NCBI GenBank assembly: GCA_002451155.1
Contig: DKBG01000059.1
Location: 1 to 11,707, forward strand
DNA length: 11,707 nt
Direction: 5' to 3'
Source: Ignavibacteria bacterium UBA6906
GTDB lineage: Bacteria; Bacteroidota; Ignavibacteria; UBA10030; UBA6906
How positions within the stretch are numbered: the first letter of the stretch is position 1; every line of letters begins with the position of its first letter. The notes beneath the pieces are model-generated. The model was not told the origin of the DNA. It saw nothing but the letters and a program-made list of their open reading frames with translations, and made no database searches. Position numbers and translations under genes: made by a program. Below, in pieces: positions 1 through 9,900 of the stretch.

Positions 1-2463
1 GTACGCGGGGGGCGATTGGACGAGGTCGGGTTTTATCTCGAAGGAATATCCGTCACCGATCCACACATGGGGGGGAGAGGCATCTCGCTGGTCCAGGAGG
101 CGGTCGAGGAGGTCTCACTTCAATCGGCAGGGTACGAAGCTGAGTTCGGTCGCGCAAATTCCGGGATCATTCAGTATCAGCTCCGGACCGGCGGACCGGA
201 CCTTAAAGGGACGTTCGAATACATCACGGACAATATTGCCTTCCAATCCGCATCCAACGCCTTCAGCGGTGAGGACCGGCTGGGCGCGTACTGGTACGGC
301 TATAACGAATGCACCGGGACGATAGGAGGACCCCTTCTCTCGCCGGATATTCGGTTCTTCGGGGTGGTCGATTATCTCTACAAGCGGGATTCATATCCCC
401 ACGATTATCCCGGCGTACAGGTTGGGCCGGTGATCGACCCGACCTCCGGTGACAGCATCAACTGGGTCTATCCCGCAGGAGCGACGTTGCGGAATTCGTT
501 CGAGGGATATACATACACCGGGACGCTGAACATGGATTTCAGGCCCCTCGTTCTGCGCCTCTCTGGATCGTACGCGACATCGCTGCAATACAATGGGTCC
601 GATCCGTCTTTGTTTGCTGATCTGAATCGCGTAAGCCAGACCCGGTTTCGGGATTGGTTTGCATCAGCCAAAGCGACCTACTTTATCGGGTCGACTTCGT
701 ATGCCGATATCAGTGGCGGATTCTTCTCCTACGGGTACACGAGGATGGACCCGATACTTGGCGATAATTTCTTCGTGTACGGCGACAGCGTGGCGAATGC
801 CGAGGCCGGGGTCATCTGGCAGCGGCGGGCGAATGAGATGACGCGACGGTACGTCCTGCCGAGAGCGTTTGACGTTTACGGGTTCACATTCCCGGCTCCG
901 GGAACCCCGATATCGGACTACGTGAACACCGTGCGGGAAAACATTTCTCTCACCGCGAGCTATGCCACTCAGATCGGGAAGTCGCACACGATCAAGCTTG
1001 GGGGGGATTATCAGCGATACACCACCCGCGTGTATCAGCCGGCATACACAACGGATCTTGCAGGCCGCATTGATGCTAACAATAATCTTCCGGACGGCGA
1101 TCCGTTGAAGATGACGGCGGAGGAGATTCTGCGGAGCGGGGGGACGAACAACTACGGGTTCGACCTCGTCGGAAGGGAATACGACGGGGAGGATTTCATG
1201 GGTCCCCGGCATCCGGTTTTTGCCTCAGTGTATATTCAGGACAAGATGGAGGTCAGTGATCTGGTGATCAACGCAGGCTTGCGGTACGACTACATAAATT
1301 CCAATGCCTATACGCTCGTTGATCCGACCAGGCCGGAACTGACGTATAACTTTGCTACACTCGAGATTGATCCGGCAGGCCTCCGGAAAGCCACTCCCTA
1401 CAGTACAATCAGCCCAAGACTCGGAATGGCTTTTTCAGTAAGTGATCGTACAGTTTTTCATGTTCAGTACGCGAAATTCGTTCAGCAGTCGAGGTTGAGG
1501 GACGTGAATGTAGGCCTGTATGCCTTCGGAAGGTCGATACGCGCCGGTGCCAACACCTATCCCATCGGGATGGACCTTCGCCCAACACATACTACACAAT
1601 ACGAAATAGGGTTCACGCAACAGATCGGTGAGCTCGCGTCATTCGACATCACCGGGTACTACAAGGATATCAGGGACCAGGTTGTCATGGATCGGATAAC
1701 TCCGGCAGCAGGATCCACTGCGTCAAGCTATCCGGTTTTTGTGAACGGCGACTATGCCACGACAAAAGGTGTTGAGCTGACATTCCGAACTCGACGGCAG
1801 GCCAGATTTCTTGCGAGCGCTGCGTTGTCGATCCAGGACGCCCGTGGGTCCGGCTCCTATCCCAACTCGAACTGGGCGATCGTGACGGGCTCGGACAATC
1901 AGGATTTCCGTCCGCAGTACGTCGCTCCCCTCGCGTACGAGAATGCGGTGAGGGGGAACATGAACATTGACTACCGGTTTGCGAGGGGTGACGGAGGCCC
2001 GATCCTCCAGGAGCTTGGGGGCTCGTTGCTCTTCACGTTCAACAGCGGCCATCCGTACACACGGACAGCAACCCCGGTGAGCGGTCGATTCGCCCTTGAA
2101 CCTCTGAATAGCTCGACAACACCCTGGGTGTTTCAGCTGGATCTGAGGATCGACAAGACAATCCGGCTCGGCGAACGGCTGGGTGCCACGCTGTATCTCT
2201 ACGTCATCAATCTGCTGGATGCTAATAATGTCGTCAATGTCTTTTCAAGCACTGGGAGCCCGACGGACGACGGGTTTATTAACAATCCGGAGACGGGGGG
2301 CAAGCTTGTGCAGAAGTACGGAGAGATTTACAGAACGATGTATCAGGCGTACTGGATCGACTACGCAACCCCGTCCTGGTTTTCTCCGGTCTATTTCGGC
2401 CAGAGTCCACAATTCTACGGGCCTCCAAGACAGGTTCGACTGGGGGTAAAACTCGAATATTAG
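1..2463 (+). CDS. TonB-dependent outer-membrane receptor, 5'-truncated
   Basis: The reading frame is open from the first base, so the start, the signal peptide and the first part of the plug lie upstream of the window; 820 residues plus the stop remain. Seen: codons 2-21 resemble the plug signature (RGG, then DEV, YLEG and TDP), followed by a typical plug end, VQEAVEEVSLQSAGYEAEFG and SGII. The rest is rich in aromatic and alternating residues with Asn/Asp/Gly loops, as in a 22-strand barrel, and it ends in a terminal aromatic (VKLEY), as outer-membrane barrels do. Family knowledge: such receptors take up substrates using TonB-ExbBD energy; many in this group also carry an N-terminal carboxypeptidase-regulatory-like domain, which would be outside the window. 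The substrate cannot be told. A TTG at 16 is an internal codon, not the start. The gene stops 55 bases before the secreted-protein gene, which suggests one operon. Confidence 0.9.
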   Translation, partial: VRGGRLDEVGFYLEGISVTDPHMGGRGISLVQEAVEEVSLQSAGYEAEFGRANSGIIQYQLRTGGPDLKGTFEYITDNIAFQSASNAFSGEDRLGAYWYGYNECTGTIGGPLLSPDIRFFGVVDYLYKRDSYPHDYPGVQVGPVIDPTSGDSINWVYPAGATLRNSFEGYTYTGTLNMDFRPLVLRLSGSYATSLQYNGSDPSLFADLNRVSQTRFRDWFASAKATYFIGSTSYADISGGFFSYGYTRMDPILGDNFFVYGDSVANAEAGVIWQRRANEMTRRYVLPRAFDVYGFTFPAPGTPISDYVNTVRENISLTASYATQIGKSHTIKLGGDYQRYTTRVYQPAYTTDLAGRIDANNNLPDGDPLKMTAEEILRSGGTNNYGFDLVGREYDGEDFMGPRHPVFASVYIQDKMEVSDLVINAGLRYDYINSNAYTLVDPTRPELTYNFATLEIDPAGLRKATPYSTISPRLGMAFSVSDRTVFHVQYAKFVQQSRLRDVNVGLYAFGRSIRAGANTYPIGMDLRPTHTTQYEIGFTQQIGELASFDITGYYKDIRDQVVMDRITPAAGSTASSYPVFVNGDYATTKGVELTFRTRRQARFLASAALSIQDARGSGSYPNSNWAIVTGSDNQDFRPQYVAPLAYENAVRGNMNIDYRFARGDGGPILQELGGSLLFTFNSGHPYTRTATPVSGRFALEPLNSSTTPWVFQLDLRIDKTIRLGERLGATLYLYVINLLDANNVVNVFSSTGSPTDDGFINNPETGGKLVQKYGEIYRTMYQAYWIDYATPSWFSPVYFGQSPQFYGPPRQVRLGVKLEY

Positions 2464-2505
2464 CTCCCGGGGCATTCGGACTCTACGCTGCTTTTTTGAT
2501 CATGT

Positions 2506-2510
2506 GGGAG
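2506..2510 (+). promoter_or_regulatory. Ribosome binding site of the T9SS cargo gene
   Basis: GGGAG lies 8 bases before the ATG at 2519. It decides between that ATG and an in-frame GTG at 2504, which has no comparable site and would put five extra residues (MGESP) in front of a normal-looking signal peptide. Confidence 0.55.
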
Positions 2511-2518
2511 AATCGCCG

Positions 2519-5500
2519 ATGAATGGATGTCGTTTGGCCGTTGTGGCACTACTGCTTGCAGGCGGGTTCCTGCGGGAACCGCTTCTCGGTGAAGATCACA
2601 AGAGTCGCGCGACAGGCCAACCGGCAAAGACTCTCGGGTCGCCCAATCGGGCAAAAGTAAATATCAATCGCATCTCCAGCGGATTCTATGATGACGGCTC
2701 GTCTGACAGGGACGTCGTCGACAAGTCAAGTCCCGGTATGTACTACCCAAAGGGTGATGGCAGAAGCGCGGTCTACGCCTCAGGGGTGATGTGGGGTGCT
2801 CTCTGCGGAGAGTCACGCGATTTGCGAATCGGAGGGTGCGGGTACAATTCGGGACTTCAAGCAGGAAAAATCCTGAGCCCCACTGAGCGAGAAGATCCCA
2901 ATTTGTCCAAGAACAGAGTGTATCGAGTGAGGCCTGATATCCCCCCCGATAACTGGTCCTCTGATATCAGACCAGAGCTGGACGATGGCGAGGGCACATC
3001 AGATGAAGTCTACGAACGGTACCATAAGGACTGGCAGGAGTGGCCCTGGTTCGACGGTGCGCCGTTCGTGGACAACAATGGGGACGGTGTATACGATCCC
3101 TCCGTTGATATCCCGGGAGTTCCGCGGGCGGATCAGACACTCTGGTATGTCGCAAATGATATGGTGGATAGCCCCCCCCCAAGTCCCTATTTCCAGCCGA
3201 TGCGGATTGAAATCCAGCAAACGGTTTGGGCGTACGCCAGCGAGACCGCTCTGGGCAACATGATATTTCGTCGGTCCGTGCTCATCAACAAAGGGACAGA
3301 GATCCTTGACAGTATGTTTCTCTCTCTCTTTGTCGATCCGGATGTGGGAGACTCGAATGACGATCCGGTCGGGTGTGATACGGCAAGAAGTCTGGCATTC
3401 GTCTACAATTCAAAAGAGCGAGATTTGGGCTACCAGCCTCTGCCTCCTCCAGCCGTCGGTTTTGATTTTCTTCAGGGACCGATTGTCGATGGATTGCCGA
3501 CCGACTCGGCACTATTCCTCGGACAGAGGGTCTATGGCAAGCGGAATTTGCCTATGACAGCGTCGTACGTATTCTCCCTGGGCGAGGGATATCTTAATGA
3601 CCCCCCCGGGGGGGTTACGGGAGTCCCTCAGTGGTACAACTACATGCGAGGCTTGGTCGGCAGCACGGGTGAGCCGTATATTGACCCGTCCGGCGTACCA
3701 ACAGCCTTTCCGTATGCAGGAGACCCGGAAAAACACACTGGCTGGCTTGATGAAATACCCTACGACAAACGATTTGGCCTCTGTTCCGGACCGTTTACAA
3801 TGGTCCCTGGAGACACACAGGAGATCGTCATCGCGGAGATCGCCGCCGGAGCCGTTCAGGGAATCGATCGACTTTCGGCCATAGGATTGCTGAAATTCTA
3901 TGACGATCAGGGGCAGTCCGCATACAATTCATTCTTTAATTTCCCGACGGCCCCACCGGCTCCGAAGGTAACGGCAAGCGCGCTCGACAAAGAAATCGTC
4001 CTTACGTGGGGGGACGATCCCGCCGATGTGAATGCTACCGAGTCATCGGATACGTTTGGATACAGATTCCAGGGGTACAATGTCTACCAGCTTCCGTTTG
4101 CGTCGGCGGATGTGAGTCAGGCAAAACGTCTCGCGACGTACGACGTGATCGACGGGGTGTCGAAGATCTCCGACAAGTATTTTGATGCTGCAAGCGGGAC
4201 CGTTGAGAGTAAGGTCAAACAATTCGGCAGCGACAGCGGGATCAAACGGTCAATACAGATCACGACCGATTTCTTCAACAGTGACCTTCCGCTTGTCAAC
4301 TATAACAAATACTTTTTTGCGGTGACCGCCTATAGCTACAACCCTGACCCGGCTGCGACACCGGCGACGCTTGAAAACCAGATAGCCATCCTGACAATGA
4401 TCCCGCAAGGTGAAAGCCCTGGTTCCCGCCTTGCAGGATCAGCGGGGGACACTATCACGCCAGTTACGCAGACAACACTTCCGGGGGCAGTGTCAAGCAC
4501 GGGGTCAGTATTGCCTCTGATCCTTGATCCCGCACGATCGACCGGCCATCCATATCAGGTCTCCATCGATACCACTGCGGGACAGAAGACCTGGAATCTC
4601 AGAGACATCGCGCTGAACAAAATCTTGCTGAGCGGCCAATCGAACTTTTCAGATGATGATGATTATCTCATCGTTGATGGGATGCTGGTCAAGGTCATCG
4701 ATATCCCTGACGGGTGGAAAGACTGGCAAATTGCATCCGGCGAACGGCATTGGACATGGGAGAGCGCCAACTGGGGGATGGAGGGATTCAACGGGGCGAT
4801 CGGGAACGCAAACGACAACTGGTTTTCTGGTGGAGTAGGACATGGGGATCTCCGTTCCGTGCTTATTAAGTTTGCAGCAACCGATACGAATGGGGTCCCG
4901 GTTGATGCGAATGAACCTGATCTGTCGTATGGGTATCGCTACTTGAGATCCGCCGCATCTCCGCCCGCCCAGCCTGAGTTTGCGCCCTTCATCGTTAACC
5001 CTACAGGTGGTTATGCATATCAGGACTATACGAGGTCCCTGCCATTGGCCGTGTACAATGTGGACACTTCCCCGCCGGTACGGCTCATGGTTGGATACCT
5101 CGAGAACAATGCTTCCGGGGGGCGTGTTGACGGAAAATACTGGCCCGAGGTCTATACGGACGCTGACAACACAGTCGCGACCGGCCCTCGTGAATGGTTC
5201 TTTGTTTTCTACGTGCCATATAGCGAAACGCCCGATCCTGCACTTCAGGTCGACATTCTCAGTGGAGCGACGCCGATGATGTGGTTCGGAACACCCGCCC
5301 GACGGGACAGGGCTGGCTTTGGGGCAGAAGATGAGTTCTTGATCCTCTGCAACCATTCTCTCACTACAGCGAATTCGTTCACGTTCACTTCTCCATCGAA
5401 TGTCACGAGAGATGAGGAACTCGCGAAGAACGACGTGAACCAGATCAACGTATTCCCAAATCCGTACTACGGGGTTAATCCTCAAGAAACGGACAAGTAC

Positions 5501-5752
5501 CTTCGGTTTGTCACGTTCACGCATCTCCCCGATCACGCGATAATCAGAATATTCAATCTCGCAGGCGTGATGGTGAGGAAGATCGATCGGATGTCCCCGT
5601 CCCAGTTCGAACAGTGGGACCTCAAGAACCAGGAGGGACTGCCAGTGGGTAGCGGGTTGTACATCGCCCATGTTGATATGCCGGATCTCGGTGTGACAAA
5701 GATCCTGAAGATCGCCGTGGTACAGGAGCAACAGATTCTGGATCGATATTAG
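2519..5752 (+). CDS. Large secreted protein with T9SS type A sorting domain
   Basis: This is an exported protein of 1077 residues; its function is unknown. Seen, in order: a short signal peptide (Arg5, hydrophobic 6-18, cleavage not clear); an N-terminal region with a YYPKGDG motif, GESRDLRIGG and two cysteines; a Ca-binding-type loop at about 185-197 (DNNGDGVYD, with acidic residues spaced as in EF-hand or dockerin loops); a fibronectin-III-like segment at about 481-610 (VTAS, IVLTW, FQGYNVYQ); and a C-terminal domain at about 976-1072. That last domain has NVFPNPYYG, IRIFNLAGVMVRKI, WDL, GLPVGSGLYI and KILKIAVV, the pattern of the T9SS type A sorting/FlgD-like domain. Family knowledge: the domain directs export through the outer membrane and attachment to the surface. 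Start chosen by the ribosome binding site at 2506. Neighbours are a TonB receptor upstream and a PorV-like gene 56 bases downstream. Runs of 7 to 9 C lie in the first third. Confidence 0.88.
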   Translation: MNGCRLAVVALLLAGGFLREPLLGEDHKSRATGQPAKTLGSPNRAKVNINRISSGFYDDGSSDRDVVDKSSPGMYYPKGDGRSAVYASGVMWGALCGESRDLRIGGCGYNSGLQAGKILSPTEREDPNLSKNRVYRVRPDIPPDNWSSDIRPELDDGEGTSDEVYERYHKDWQEWPWFDGAPFVDNNGDGVYDPSVDIPGVPRADQTLWYVANDMVDSPPPSPYFQPMRIEIQQTVWAYASETALGNMIFRRSVLINKGTEILDSMFLSLFVDPDVGDSNDDPVGCDTARSLAFVYNSKERDLGYQPLPPPAVGFDFLQGPIVDGLPTDSALFLGQRVYGKRNLPMTASYVFSLGEGYLNDPPGGVTGVPQWYNYMRGLVGSTGEPYIDPSGVPTAFPYAGDPEKHTGWLDEIPYDKRFGLCSGPFTMVPGDTQEIVIAEIAAGAVQGIDRLSAIGLLKFYDDQGQSAYNSFFNFPTAPPAPKVTASALDKEIVLTWGDDPADVNATESSDTFGYRFQGYNVYQLPFASADVSQAKRLATYDVIDGVSKISDKYFDAASGTVESKVKQFGSDSGIKRSIQITTDFFNSDLPLVNYNKYFFAVTAYSYNPDPAATPATLENQIAILTMIPQGESPGSRLAGSAGDTITPVTQTTLPGAVSSTGSVLPLILDPARSTGHPYQVSIDTTAGQKTWNLRDIALNKILLSGQSNFSDDDDYLIVDGMLVKVIDIPDGWKDWQIASGERHWTWESANWGMEGFNGAIGNANDNWFSGGVGHGDLRSVLIKFAATDTNGVPVDANEPDLSYGYRYLRSAASPPAQPEFAPFIVNPTGGYAYQDYTRSLPLAVYNVDTSPPVRLMVGYLENNASGGRVDGKYWPEVYTDADNTVATGPREWFFVFYVPYSETPDPALQVDILSGATPMMWFGTPARRDRAGFGAEDEFLILCNHSLTTANSFTFTSPSNVTRDEELAKNDVNQINVFPNPYYGVNPQETDKYLRFVTFTHLPDHAIIRIFNLAGVMVRKIDRMSPSQFEQWDLKNQEGLPVGSGLYIAHVDMPDLGVTKILKIAVVQEQQILDRY
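3172..3180 (+). repeat. Nine-base C homopolymer inside the T9SS cargo gene
   Basis: Nine consecutive C encode part of a Ser-Pro-Pro-Pro stretch. It is the longest of several C or G runs in the gene; C7 also occurs at 2941-2947. The present length keeps the frame open. Confidence 0.8.
3601..3614 (+). repeat. C7G7 perfect palindrome inside the T9SS cargo gene
   Basis: Seven C are followed directly by seven G, a perfect 14-base palindrome coding for the end of Asp, Pro-Pro-Gly-Gly and the start of Val. Such a stretch is prone to slippage and to sequencing error, but the frame is intact here. Confidence 0.8.
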
Positions 5753-5808
5753 AACGGATGATGGGATTCAAATGGCTGTGTGACTGAACACCTGATTCCG
5801 AGGTCGCT

Positions 5809-6837
5809 ATGAATACCAGGTCTCTGCTGTTAGTGATAGCCATCGTCGCCGCCGGAACTCCTGTCCTGGCCGGATCCGGTCAGCGGACGGGAACCAACGG
5901 AGCCTCCGAGCTGCTTATCCCGATCGGCACGCGGGACATCGCGATGGGCGGCGCTACGGTGGCAATGACCAGGGGAGTGGAGGCGCTGTTCTGGAACCCG
6001 GCAGGATCGGCCTGGTCTGCCCGCGATGTGACGCTCTATGCATCGCACATGTACTATATCGCCGATATCGGTGTTGACTGCGGTGCCCTCTCGGCCAACT
6101 TCGAGGGATTCGGCGTGCTCTCCCTGCAGCTCAAGATTCTGTCAATGGGAGAGATCCCCGTAACAACGGCTGACTACCCGGACGGCACAGGAAACACATT
6201 CAAGCCGCAGTTCTTCACAATGGGCCTGACGTACGCTCGCCAGCTGACTGACCGGATCAGCGTCGGACTTACCGCGACGCTCATTAATGAACGCATGGCC
6301 GAGGTGCAGGCGACAGGCGTGGCCTTTGATATGGGTGTCGTCTACGCGAATCTCGCGGGGGTTCCCGGGCTGCAATTCGGAGCCGTGGTGAAGAATGTCG
6401 GGCCGGAAATGAAGTTTGCCGGTCCAGGACTGAGCATCAGCGCGGCTTCAGGCGACCTGAACCGGGGGACGATGATGTACAAAATCGAGGCGGCCGGTTT
6501 CGAACTCCCGTCGACCTTTGAGCTTGGCCTTGCCTACCGAATGGACATTACTGAAGAGAATGTGCTGACTCTTGCATCGGCATTTCAAAACAACAATTTC
6601 TCGGATGATGCATACAGATTCGGCGCGGAGTACGGATTCCGCGATCTGCTTTTCCTCCGGGGCGGGTATGACTACGAGCCGCCGGCAACGGGCGAGCGGG
6701 AAACAATCTATGGATTGACATTTGGTGCGGGCGTTCACCTGTTGCTGGGGAACACGGACGTCGTGTTCGACTATGCGTACCGGGCGACTAAATACTTCGA
6801 CGGGAACCATGTCGTGTCGGTGAAGTTGGGATTGTGA
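5809..6837 (+). CDS. PorV/PorQ-family outer-membrane protein
   Basis: This is a 342-residue outer-membrane barrel of the PorV/PorQ family. Seen: a clear signal peptide (Arg4, hydrophobic 6-20, likely cut after VLA at 21); then the family signature at about 40-66, with GTRDIAMGGATVAM and ALFWNPAG; Gly- and aromatic-rich strands to the end (VVSVKLGL). The length fits the family. The start is an ATG with GAGG five bases upstream (5800-5803). Family knowledge: PorV binds cleaved T9SS cargo at the outer membrane and carries it to the attachment complex, PorQ belongs to that complex, and many members of the wider family have no assigned job. Inference: sitting 56 bases after a T9SS cargo gene, this one may serve that cargo specifically. 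It is not a clear orthologue of the core porV, so no symbol is given. Confidence 0.88.
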   Translation: MNTRSLLLVIAIVAAGTPVLAGSGQRTGTNGASELLIPIGTRDIAMGGATVAMTRGVEALFWNPAGSAWSARDVTLYASHMYYIADIGVDCGALSANFEGFGVLSLQLKILSMGEIPVTTADYPDGTGNTFKPQFFTMGLTYARQLTDRISVGLTATLINERMAEVQATGVAFDMGVVYANLAGVPGLQFGAVVKNVGPEMKFAGPGLSISAASGDLNRGTMMYKIEAAGFELPSTFELGLAYRMDITEENVLTLASAFQNNNFSDDAYRFGAEYGFRDLLFLRGGYDYEPPATGERETIYGLTFGAGVHLLLGNTDVVFDYAYRATKYFDGNHVVSVKLGL

Positions 6838-6853
6838 CGGGGGCGTAGAAATG

Positions 6854-6909
6854 AGTGGTCAGTAGTCAGTTGTGAGTAGTCGGTGGATAGTGGATTCGCA
6901 ATAGTGGAT
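6854..6909 (+). repeat. Degenerate tandem heptanucleotide repeat
   Basis: Eight contiguous 7-base units can be read without a break: AGTGGTC, AGTAGTC, AGTTGTG, AGTAGTC, GGTGGAT, AGTGGAT, TCGCAAT, AGTGGAT. Seven of the eight fit a loose consensus RGTNGWB-like core (AGT.G), and the seventh is degenerate. The array lies wholly in the 97-base spacer between the PorV-like gene and the kinase and ends 11 bases before the kinase ribosome binding site. Function unknown. Confidence 0.7.
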
Positions 6910-6920
6910 TGGAATCAGCA

Positions 6921-6926
6921 AGAGGA
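6921..6926 (+). promoter_or_regulatory. Ribosome binding site of the kinase gene
   Basis: AGAGGA lies 8 bases before the ATG at 6935 and favours that start over the TTG directly upstream at 6932. Confidence 0.6.
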
Positions 6927-6934
6927 ACTCTTTG

Positions 6935-9900
6935 ATGCTTGAACCGGGACAACTGGTGCTTCACTACCGCATAATTGAGCAGCTCGGTGCCGGAGGGATG
7001 GGTGTTGTGTTCAAGGCGGAGGACACCCAGCTTAAGCGGACAGTCGCGCTGAAATTCCTTCCTCCCGAGCTAACGCGGGAGCCGGAGGCACGGGAACGGT
7101 TCGTGATGGAGGCACAGTCTGCCTCCGCACTGGAGCATCCGGGCATCTGTACGATCCATGAAATCCGTGAGTTCGATGGCCAGACGTTCATCGTGATGGG
7201 GTACTACGATGGCGAGACACTCAAGGATAAGATTGCGCGGGGTCCGGTTGAAGTTGAAGAAGCGATTGCCATCACACATCAGGTAGCGGGCGGACTTGCC
7301 AATGCCCACGGAGCGGGAGTGGTGCACCGGGACATCAAGCCGGCAAATATCATTGTGACAACAGACGGTGTCGCGAAGATCCTGGACTTCGGCCTGGCCA
7401 AGGTTGCGGGGCGCACGCTCCTGACGGCCGCCGGCACAACACTGGGGACGGCGGCATACATGTCGCCGGAACAGGCCCGGAGCGAACCGGTGGATGATAG
7501 GACAGATATCTGGTCTCTCGGGGTGGTGATGTACGAGATGCTCACCGGCCGGAGGCCGTTTGACAGCGATTATGAACAGGCATTGATCTACGCAATCCTG
7601 AATACGGATCCCGCCCCGATGAGAACGCTGAACCCGGCCATTCCGCCCGAGCTTGAGCAGGTTGTTCTCAAGGCCATGTCTCGGGATCCGCATGAACGGT
7701 ACCAGTCGATGGAGCGGCTGCTTGCGGACCTTGATATCTTAGGCGGGGAGAGGTCCCGGGCGGCAAAAACCCAGGCTGCGTCATTCTATGAGGCGAAGAA
7801 ACGGAAGCGATTGCTGGTCCGCTCGTCAATACTGGTCGCTTCTATTGTCCTTGTGCTTACCGCCTATCTCCTCTTCAAGGGGAATTCGGAAGAAGAGCTT
7901 CTTGTCGCGAGCCCGAAGCCGATTGCGGTGCTGACATTTCAGAATCAGACGGGTGACTCGACGATGGAGTACCTGGGGGCAGTGCTGCAGGATGCGCTTA
8001 TCACGAGTCTGGAACAACTCAGACATTTCCGGGTGACGACGCGCGACAGAATGTCTGATATCCTGAAGCAGATGGGGAGGAGCGACGGGGGGCTGATCGA
8101 TGCCGGGACGGGAATGGAGATCTGCCGACGGGATGGTGACGATGTGATGATTGTCGGGAATTTCACGCGCGCGGGAGATCTCTACGTCACGACGTTGAAG
8201 CTGGTCGATGTTCACACCCAGCAGACCCTGAAGTCGATCAAGGCCAACGGGAAGGGGGTTGAAAGTCTTCTGCAGACCCAGATCGACGAGCTGAGCAAAG
8301 AAGTTGCCCAGGATTTCGGAGTATCGGAACGCACGCTTCGGGCGACGTTGCTGCCGATCACGAACATGACTCAGTCCCTGGAGGCGTACGACTGCTATAT
8401 CACGGGGAGAACTGCATTTCACAATTCGGACAACGGTACCGCGCTGAGGCTCTTCAAGCGGGCGGTCCTACTTGACTCGACGTTCGTCAACGCCTGGTTC
8501 TGGCTCGGGCAGGTTTTAGACTCGCCGGAGGAAAAGAAGAATGCTTGGGACCATGCGCGAAGGTATCTGGCGAATACCCCTGAAAAGGACCGGCTCCACG
8601 CGGAAGCGCACCTGTATCCGGACCGGTACTGGGAGACTATTCAGCGCGCGGTAGCGAAATATCCTCGCGAGAAGGAATTCCTCGCGTGCATGGGATACAT
8701 CGGGTACGGCTGGAGAAAGCGGGATTATGAAGGCATGATCAGTGTGTACAAGAAGGCGCTGGAACTCGATCCGCAGTACGGCTGGCCGCTGGAGGGCCTG
8801 ACGGCCATGTATACAGTGTTAGGGCAGCCGGAAGAAGCGTTGAAGTATGCCAGGCAATACGAAAAGGTTAAGCCGTTGTATCCGTTCGTTCAGTTGATGC
8901 TGGGAGATGTCTACTTTTGCCTCGGGGACCTCCCGAAGGCAGACCAGCAATTTCAAAGATGTCTCGAACTGCGCGCCGAAGAGGGATCACCGAACTGGTT
9001 CTGGACCGTGTTTGCGAATAGCTACATGCACGCACTCAAGGAGGAGTATGAACCCGCGATGGATATGATCGGGGAGCAGATACCCGACAGCGCGCTTGCC
9101 GGTGTGAAGCAAGACGGGCTCTTCTGGAAAGGGTTTCTCCAATCCTGGTGTGGGATGGAGCAACGCTCATTGGCCACATTCCATCAAATCCCGGCGACCA
9201 CCCTTTTTGATTCGGCACGCGTTGCATTGGAAGAGTCGTGGATGTATTTGAGCCAGAATAAATCTGATTCGGCGATTGCGTGTCTTCGGCGGTCCGATTT
9301 CGGATCTTCATGGGTGCAAGACTCGATCGCAAGATTTGCCGATATTTCACTCCTAAAGTTATTTCTGTCGATAAATGAGCTGGAGAAGAAACGCCTGGAT
9401 TCCGCGCGGCTGCAGCTTCACGAGGCGGTGCTCTACGCTCAGAGAACAGAAGAGGTAGCGCGTGACCGGCGGTACCACATAGCGGATATGATCAGAGCAA
9501 ATATCCTGCTTGACGCCGATTCGGTTGATGAGGCCATTACCTGTGCCCAGGATGCTCCTCCCTGGACAAGCGCTTTCCAGTGCGGGTTTATAGACTACGA
9601 CCCCGGACTGATGATGTGGAACGCCGGCTGGAAGTTGCGGGATGTTACGGCACGTGCCTACGTGCGGAAAGGAGATAGTGACCGTGCCATTGCCGAATAT
9701 GAAAAGCTCACACAACCCTATCCCTCTGGTGCCCGTCGGTTCCTGATTCACCCGCTGTACTATTACCGGCTCGGCGAATTGTATGGGCGGAAGGGTGTCA
9801 CTGCCAAGGCTATTGAGGCCTACACGAAGTTCCTGAAGATCTGGAAATGGGCTGAACGGGATCATCCGGAGCTTCAAGACGCGCGGCGGGAATTGAAGCG

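Noticed and set aside
2481..2500. A T6 run after the receptor gene as a possible terminator
   Set aside because: No stable stem precedes it, and the next gene follows within 55 bases in an apparent operon.
4649..5731. A 360-codon open frame on the minus strand
   Set aside because: It lies entirely opposite the T9SS cargo gene, including its recognisable sorting domain, and shows no motif, signal peptide or ribosome binding site of its own.
7826..8422. A 198-codon open frame on the minus strand
   Set aside because: It is antisense to the kinase membrane span and FlgO-like domain; the composition is that of a shadow frame and no family is recognisable.
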